This document shows, in pieces, positions 61,301 to 64,000 of a stretch of DNA of 64,000 nucleotides. The notes under the pieces are model-generated. The model searched no databases. It was given only the letters and a program-made list of their open reading frames with translations, and was not told the origin of the DNA. The DNA comes from Pararhodonellum marinum (GTDB taxonomy: Bacteria > Bacteroidota > Bacteroidia > Cytophagales > Cyclobacteriaceae): the NCBI RefSeq assembly GCF_015354735.1, contig NZ_JACEFJ010000013.1, positions 61,482 to 125,481 on the forward strand. The letters are read 5' to 3'. The translations under genes were made by a program, and so were the position numbers. Numbering within the stretch: position 1 is the stretch's first letter; every line of letters starts with the position of its first letter.

Positions 61301-61693
61301 GGGTTCATTTGGTGAATGGGCGAAAGAAAGGAATAAATATACCGGCCTGTTGCCAGTTCCATTGCGTTTTGTTCTAGCCGAGAACGTTATTTTAAGATTT
61401 TCTGATCCTAATGTGGTGGTTTTGATGTAAATTTCGGCATTAAAGGAACCAATAACTTGAATTCCAAGGGCATTGGATTGAGCCGTACCTTCGCCAAAAG
61501 CCTGAAAGACCCTGGAACCTGAAGCATGTACTTCATTCGCTGACCACCCGGGCAAAAATTCATCAGGATGATTGACGATTTCAAAATTGCTTTCAAAATC
61601 CTGATGACTGATAAAAGTTTCGGTTTCTTTTAAAAAAGCATAACCTAGTATGGAAAAAGCAACGAAACCCCATACACAGCACAAGGTTTTCAT
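58352..61693 (-). CDS. large exported lamin-tail-domain surface protein
   Basis: 1113 residues. Signal peptide LCCVWGFVAFSILGYAFLKE. An N-terminal carbohydrate-binding-like beta domain (about 40-190) is followed by several SbsA/Ig-like repeats (conserved LSFDRPVHKV, LSFSHYLDPAF, ISFSEDLDPFL, VVFSKALGPEA pattern: 'fs.pld'). Two lamin-tail domains follow (IIINEVMPAPRAENPLPNSE near 575 and VVLNEVLFNPRTGAPKFVEI near 830). A C-terminal FlgD/CHU_C-like Ig domain comes last (ATVRIYSVTGQLIKDIAQND, MYTWNGTDLSHKRVRPGYYI). This architecture fits a type IX-secreted cell-surface protein of Bacteroidota. Its enzymatic role is unknown. It is divergent from asd. Confidence 0.85.
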   Translation of the reverse strand: MKTLCCVWGFVAFSILGYAFLKETETFISHQDFESNFEIVNHPDEFLPGWSANEVHASGSRVFQAFGEGTAQSNALGIQVIGSFNAEIYIKTTTLGSENLKITFSARTKRNGTGNRPVYLFLSFAHSPNEPFQNRVQIGDKLTFPNVDSEFQFYESLIPSDFTDKEEITIKLEAIYGAGTGSAARLFLDDFKVKINQEVNVSDVRLINPNQIQLSLDRPVHKVSVDQILSSDFKISQVEKITDRIFLLSASEQIKTKVLTFSVNDIEDPNQNPLFDLEVNLDNTLMGLGKVFFLNQDTVQLSFSHYLDPAFSLPPDHYRILGTTPKSVELMERQYQLQIIPQHGFALGNEVTVDVLVAKNEQGLRVENLTETLIYSDGIETIYMPESDRILLVHEHALSPEFLVGSGFSVRDEEGILSPSLQENDASVLELKLSKPLQEDRFYDLTVPIRRDINGFLLSGSTRQIIADFTPPQIQQLSFVSSNEILISFSEDLDPFLKLIPSHYRIEGQIPEEVSSGDASNQVRLKLSFDLIHGQVYELRVESIEDLNRNVIVPTSLDFTFSDPSHVSFKSIIINEVMPAPRAENPLPNSEYIELYHPGTEVINLGGIRLANSRSETTLPQYLLAPKTYVLLTPANQADNFKPFGEVIGLTSWPTLLNGGDEVKLLGVNGSVIDSLSYDNGTYGGAAQAGVGMSLEIINPYLPCNAFGNLKPSTSPKLGTPGSINAIFDESPDLTKPQLLKAMATSPHLLNVVFSKALGPEAEEVDFDIRPSLSVSNVQWDPMHPAEIKILFDQPIQAQTLYEISAVGLRDCVGNAINPEQKSATFMLPSPAERGDVVLNEVLFNPRTGAPKFVEIYNRSHKAINLKNWKLANFTNEMISNRRLVFTEDYILSPYEYLVFTTDSQQLKLEYPKGNKEAFVELSGLPSYPIREGSVIWLDPEENLMEKFEYHESMHHPIVRDPKGVSLERISYEGEVNNPHHWHSASATVGYASPGFKNSQKITPGQVTEEMILISPKVFVPDAPGEQNFTSIQYEVPQSGLVATVRIYSVTGQLIKDIAQNDVWGNKGMYTWNGTDLSHKRVRPGYYIVWVEYIDINLGSTAVIKKTVVVGVK

Positions 61694-61733
61694 GCTCTAA
61701 TATAATAATTAATTAGTTTAAAAAAAGGAAAAA

Positions 61734-62723
61734 ATGAAATTAGCTGTAGTAGGAGCTACCGGTTTGGTAGGATCAGAAATTCTTGAGGTGCTGGAAGAGC
61801 ATCAGTTTCCTATTGAGGAATTGTTTTTAGTGGCCAGTGAAAGGTCTGCAGGTAAAAAAATAACGTTCAAAAACAAAGAATATACAGTCATCGATCTGAG
61901 AGAGGCCGTTACCAAAAAACCGGATGTGGCCATTTTTTCTGCCGGAGGAGATACCTCTAAGGAATGGGCACCCATTTTTGCTGGAGTAGGAACCATCGTC
62001 ATTGACAATTCCTCGGCCTGGAGAATGGACCCAACCAAAAAACTGATTGTACCAGAAATCAATGCCAAAACTTTGAGGATTGATGACCGCATCATCGCCA
62101 ACCCAAACTGTTCAACGATCCAAATGGTATTGGCCTTGGCTCCTTTGAGGGAAAAATATGGCATCAAAAGAATTGTAGTTTCTACTTATCAGTCTGTCAC
62201 GGGTACCGGAAAAGCTGCTGTCGACCAAATGATGGCAGAAAGGGCCGGACAAGAAGGGGAAAAAGTGTATCCCCATAAAATAGATCTGAATGTACTTCCA
62301 CACATTGATGTGTTCCAAGAAAACGGATACACCAAGGAGGAAATGAAAATGATCAATGAAACCAAAAAGATTTTTGGTGATGACAGCATTCAGGTGACCG
62401 CTACTACGGTACGAATCCCCGTTATAGGAGGACATTCAGAATCTGTCAATGTGGAATTTAAAAGAGATTTCGATTTGGATGAAGTACGTAGCTTGCTGGC
62501 AGAAGCTCCCGGCGTGATCGTACAGGATGATCCGGCGAACAATGTATATCCCATGCCCTTGAATGCACACAAAAGGGATGAGGTATTTGTAGGTAGACTC
62601 AGAAGGGATGAATCCCAACCCAATACTTTGAACATGTGGATCGTGGCTGACAACCTCCGCAAGGGAGCGGCCACAAATGCAGTTCAAATCGCTTCCTATC
62701 TGGCAGAACACAGCATGGTCTAA
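61734..62723 (+). CDS. asd: aspartate-semialdehyde dehydrogenase
   Basis: 329 residues. It converts aspartyl phosphate to aspartate semialdehyde for lysine, threonine and methionine synthesis. NADP motif VVGATGLVGSEILEVLEEH, active-site ANPNCSTIQMVLALAPL (Cys at about 130), SVTGTGKAAVDQMMAER, and HSESVNVEFKRDFDLDEVRS. The C-terminal end LRKGAATNAVQIASYLAE is typical. The next gene starts directly after its stop. Confidence 0.95.
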   Translation: MKLAVVGATGLVGSEILEVLEEHQFPIEELFLVASERSAGKKITFKNKEYTVIDLREAVTKKPDVAIFSAGGDTSKEWAPIFAGVGTIVIDNSSAWRMDPTKKLIVPEINAKTLRIDDRIIANPNCSTIQMVLALAPLREKYGIKRIVVSTYQSVTGTGKAAVDQMMAERAGQEGEKVYPHKIDLNVLPHIDVFQENGYTKEEMKMINETKKIFGDDSIQVTATTVRIPVIGGHSESVNVEFKRDFDLDEVRSLLAEAPGVIVQDDPANNVYPMPLNAHKRDEVFVGRLRRDESQPNTLNMWIVADNLRKGAATNAVQIASYLAEHSMV

Positions 62724-63917
62724 GTGAGTGAATTAGGTACTATATATACCGAGGAATTAGTCAAATTTGTGCAGGATCATCTTGAGGAAGATCCTGCACT
62801 TTTGCTTTTAAAATATGGAGGCAAAACTAGTTTTGATCTGAAATTTGCGATTCAACAGATTTCAGCCCGGCAAAAATCACGACACAAGATCCCCTCATGG
62901 GCAGCCCATAAACAACTATTGTTTCCAAACTCCTTGTCTATGGAACAAGCCTCTTCCGAGGCCACTGCCATTTACAAAAGCCAATTTGTCCAAGGAGATC
63001 ACCTGTTGGACCTTACCGGTGGATTTGGTATAGACGCCTATTTCTTAAGTCGGAATTTTCAAAAAGCCATCTATGTAGAACGGGACAAAGAGTTGTGTCA
63101 GATCGCTCTCCATAATTTTGAAATGTTGATCCCTGGAAAAATTGAGGTAGTCCATGCAGAAGCGGGGGAGTTTATTGAAAAAACCCCATTCAACTTCGAC
63201 CTCATATATTTGGATCCAGCAAGAAGAGGAAAATTCAATCAAAAACTATACAAATTGGAGGATTGCGAGCCCAATGTGGTCTCCCTCTGGCAGCAGCTGA
63301 TGCTGAAATCCAAGATGGTTATGATCAAGACTTCCCCTATCATAGACCTCAAAAGCGCTATCAGGTTACTTCCAGACATTCAACAAGTATGGGTAATAGC
63401 CCTTGGCAATGAAGTAAAGGAAGTTGTTTTGATATGGAAAAAAGGGGGAAATGTACCTGTCCCATCCATTTCCTGCATCAACTTAAAATCAGGGGAAGAA
63501 ACACTTTTTACTTTTGATTTTGAAGAAGAGGAAGCCCTTGAGATTCCATATACTCCGGCTTCCAACTACCTAATCGAGCCCAATGCAGCCATACTTAAAG
63601 CAGGAGCTTTCAAGGCTTTTGCTCAGCGTTATGCTTTGGGAAAGCTCCATCCCAACACCCACCTATACACCAGTTCTTCTCAACCTAAGAATTTACAGGG
63701 AAGGATTTTTAAAATCAAACAGGAAATAAAAAACCCCTCCAAGGAGCTAAAAAAACTTATTCCTAAAGGTCTTGTCAACGTCATCAGTCGAAACCATCCA
63801 TTGGATGCATCCGCTTTCAAAAAACAATACAAATTAAGAGACGGTGGTGAGGACTATTTAATTGCCTGTAAGGGACCCAATGGAAATCAGGTGTTTTGGT
63901 GTGAAAGGCTTGGGTAG
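62724..63917 (+). CDS. class I SAM methyltransferase with THUMP-like domain
   Basis: 397 residues, probable GTG start at 62724 immediately after the asd stop. The SAM-binding motif is QGDHLLDLTGGFGIDAYFLS (about 90-109), with VERDKELCQIALHNFEMLIP, AEAGEFIEKT and the acidic DLIYLDPARRGKFNQKLYKL (DPARR motif). The C-terminal THUMP-like region (about 280-390) includes KLIPKGLVNVISRNHPLDAS. Such proteins are presumed RNA methyltransferases in Bacteroidota. It is co-transcribed with asd. Confidence 0.85.
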   Translation: MSELGTIYTEELVKFVQDHLEEDPALLLLKYGGKTSFDLKFAIQQISARQKSRHKIPSWAAHKQLLFPNSLSMEQASSEATAIYKSQFVQGDHLLDLTGGFGIDAYFLSRNFQKAIYVERDKELCQIALHNFEMLIPGKIEVVHAEAGEFIEKTPFNFDLIYLDPARRGKFNQKLYKLEDCEPNVVSLWQQLMLKSKMVMIKTSPIIDLKSAIRLLPDIQQVWVIALGNEVKEVVLIWKKGGNVPVPSISCINLKSGEETLFTFDFEEEEALEIPYTPASNYLIEPNAAILKAGAFKAFAQRYALGKLHPNTHLYTSSSQPKNLQGRIFKIKQEIKNPSKELKKLIPKGLVNVISRNHPLDASAFKKQYKLRDGGEDYLIACKGPNGNQVFWCERLG

Positions 63918-63924
63918 TTTTAGG

Positions 63925-64000
63925 TTGGAGAAAATCGACTTTTATAAGTTAAAATCAGAAATCCATTTACAACCTCATCAACTGCCCTTGCTTTTGGCAC
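63925..64000 (+). CDS. possible next gene, 5' fragment
   Basis: From a TTG at 63925 an open frame runs off the right edge with peptide LEKIDFYKLKSEIHLQPHQL. It has the look of a coding start, but the start codon is weak, only 25 codons are visible and no family can be assigned. Confidence 0.35.
   Translation, partial: MEKIDFYKLKSEIHLQPHQLPLLLA

Overview
The window looks like a chromosomal segment of a Bacteroidota bacterium, most likely Cytophagales and close to Cyclobacteriaceae (Algoriphagus, Cyclobacterium, Echinicola); the genus is inferred, not shown. The evidence is a SusC/SusD pair, -7 boxes of the Bacteroidota type (TAnnTTTG), weak Shine-Dalgarno use, DUF4252 and DUF1080 proteins, a RagB/SusD-type sugar economy, and a large surface protein with a FlgD/CHU_C-like tail.

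Layout. 1-6.3 kb is an accessory region on the minus strand. Single genes or short gene groups (VOC, MmcQ/YjbR, DinB, two small unknowns, a HEPN-like protein, a lipoprotein, a DUF4272 protein) are separated by a diverged, repeated intergenic module. Two copies of the module carry the 3' end of a DnaC-like ATPase gene, and one separator of a second type is attC-like. No recombinase is visible. The array abuts tRNA-Pro(TGG) and tRNA-Lys(TTT). 6.7-10.3 kb holds a TPR/SH3 membrane protein, a Lon-substrate-domain protein, a HELGH metallopeptidase and an exported Gfo/Idh/MocA protein. A 734-bp intergenic stretch with REP-like repeats follows. 11.0-15.7 kb encodes molybdenum cofactor synthesis: moaA, moeA, moaD, moeB, moaE and, on the other strand, mogA. 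moaC is absent.

15.7-32.3 kb is an oxidative sugar region. One arm (minus) has a NupG-like transporter, two exported TIM-barrel isomerases, a GMC oxidoreductase and its gluconate-2-dehydrogenase subunit 3. The divergent arm (plus) has a Gfo/Idh/MocA enzyme, a TIM-barrel isomerase, a cytochrome c lipoprotein and a DUF1080 hydrolase/lyase. After an alpha/beta hydrolase and an AraC regulator comes a 1168-residue ThuA/sorbosone-dehydrogenase/HEAT/LamG/cupredoxin fusion, followed by a further isomerase and a Gfo/Idh enzyme. Together these fit oxidation of glycosides at a ring hydroxyl and cleavage of the keto-sugar, with electrons passed to cytochrome c or copper carriers.

32.5-51.3 kb is a polysaccharide-utilisation locus for a uronic-acid-containing glycan: SusC/SusD, GH88, DUF4861, a quinoprotein-cytochrome c-DUF1080 fusion, GH29 fucosidase, a DlgD-like dehydrogenase and a Gfo/Idh enzyme on the minus strand; kduI, kduD, a LacI regulator and uxaB on the plus strand. 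The two divergent promoters share LacI-type operators placed directly after the -7 box, so the regulator probably controls both arms.

51.4-64 kb is mostly core: an ECF sigma/anti-sigma operon with two DUF4252 proteins, a small secreted protein, rluB-like, scpB, a TraR/DksA-like protein, an isoaspartyl peptidase, a 51-residue unknown, a 1113-residue lamin-tail surface protein, asd, and a THUMP-like methyltransferase.
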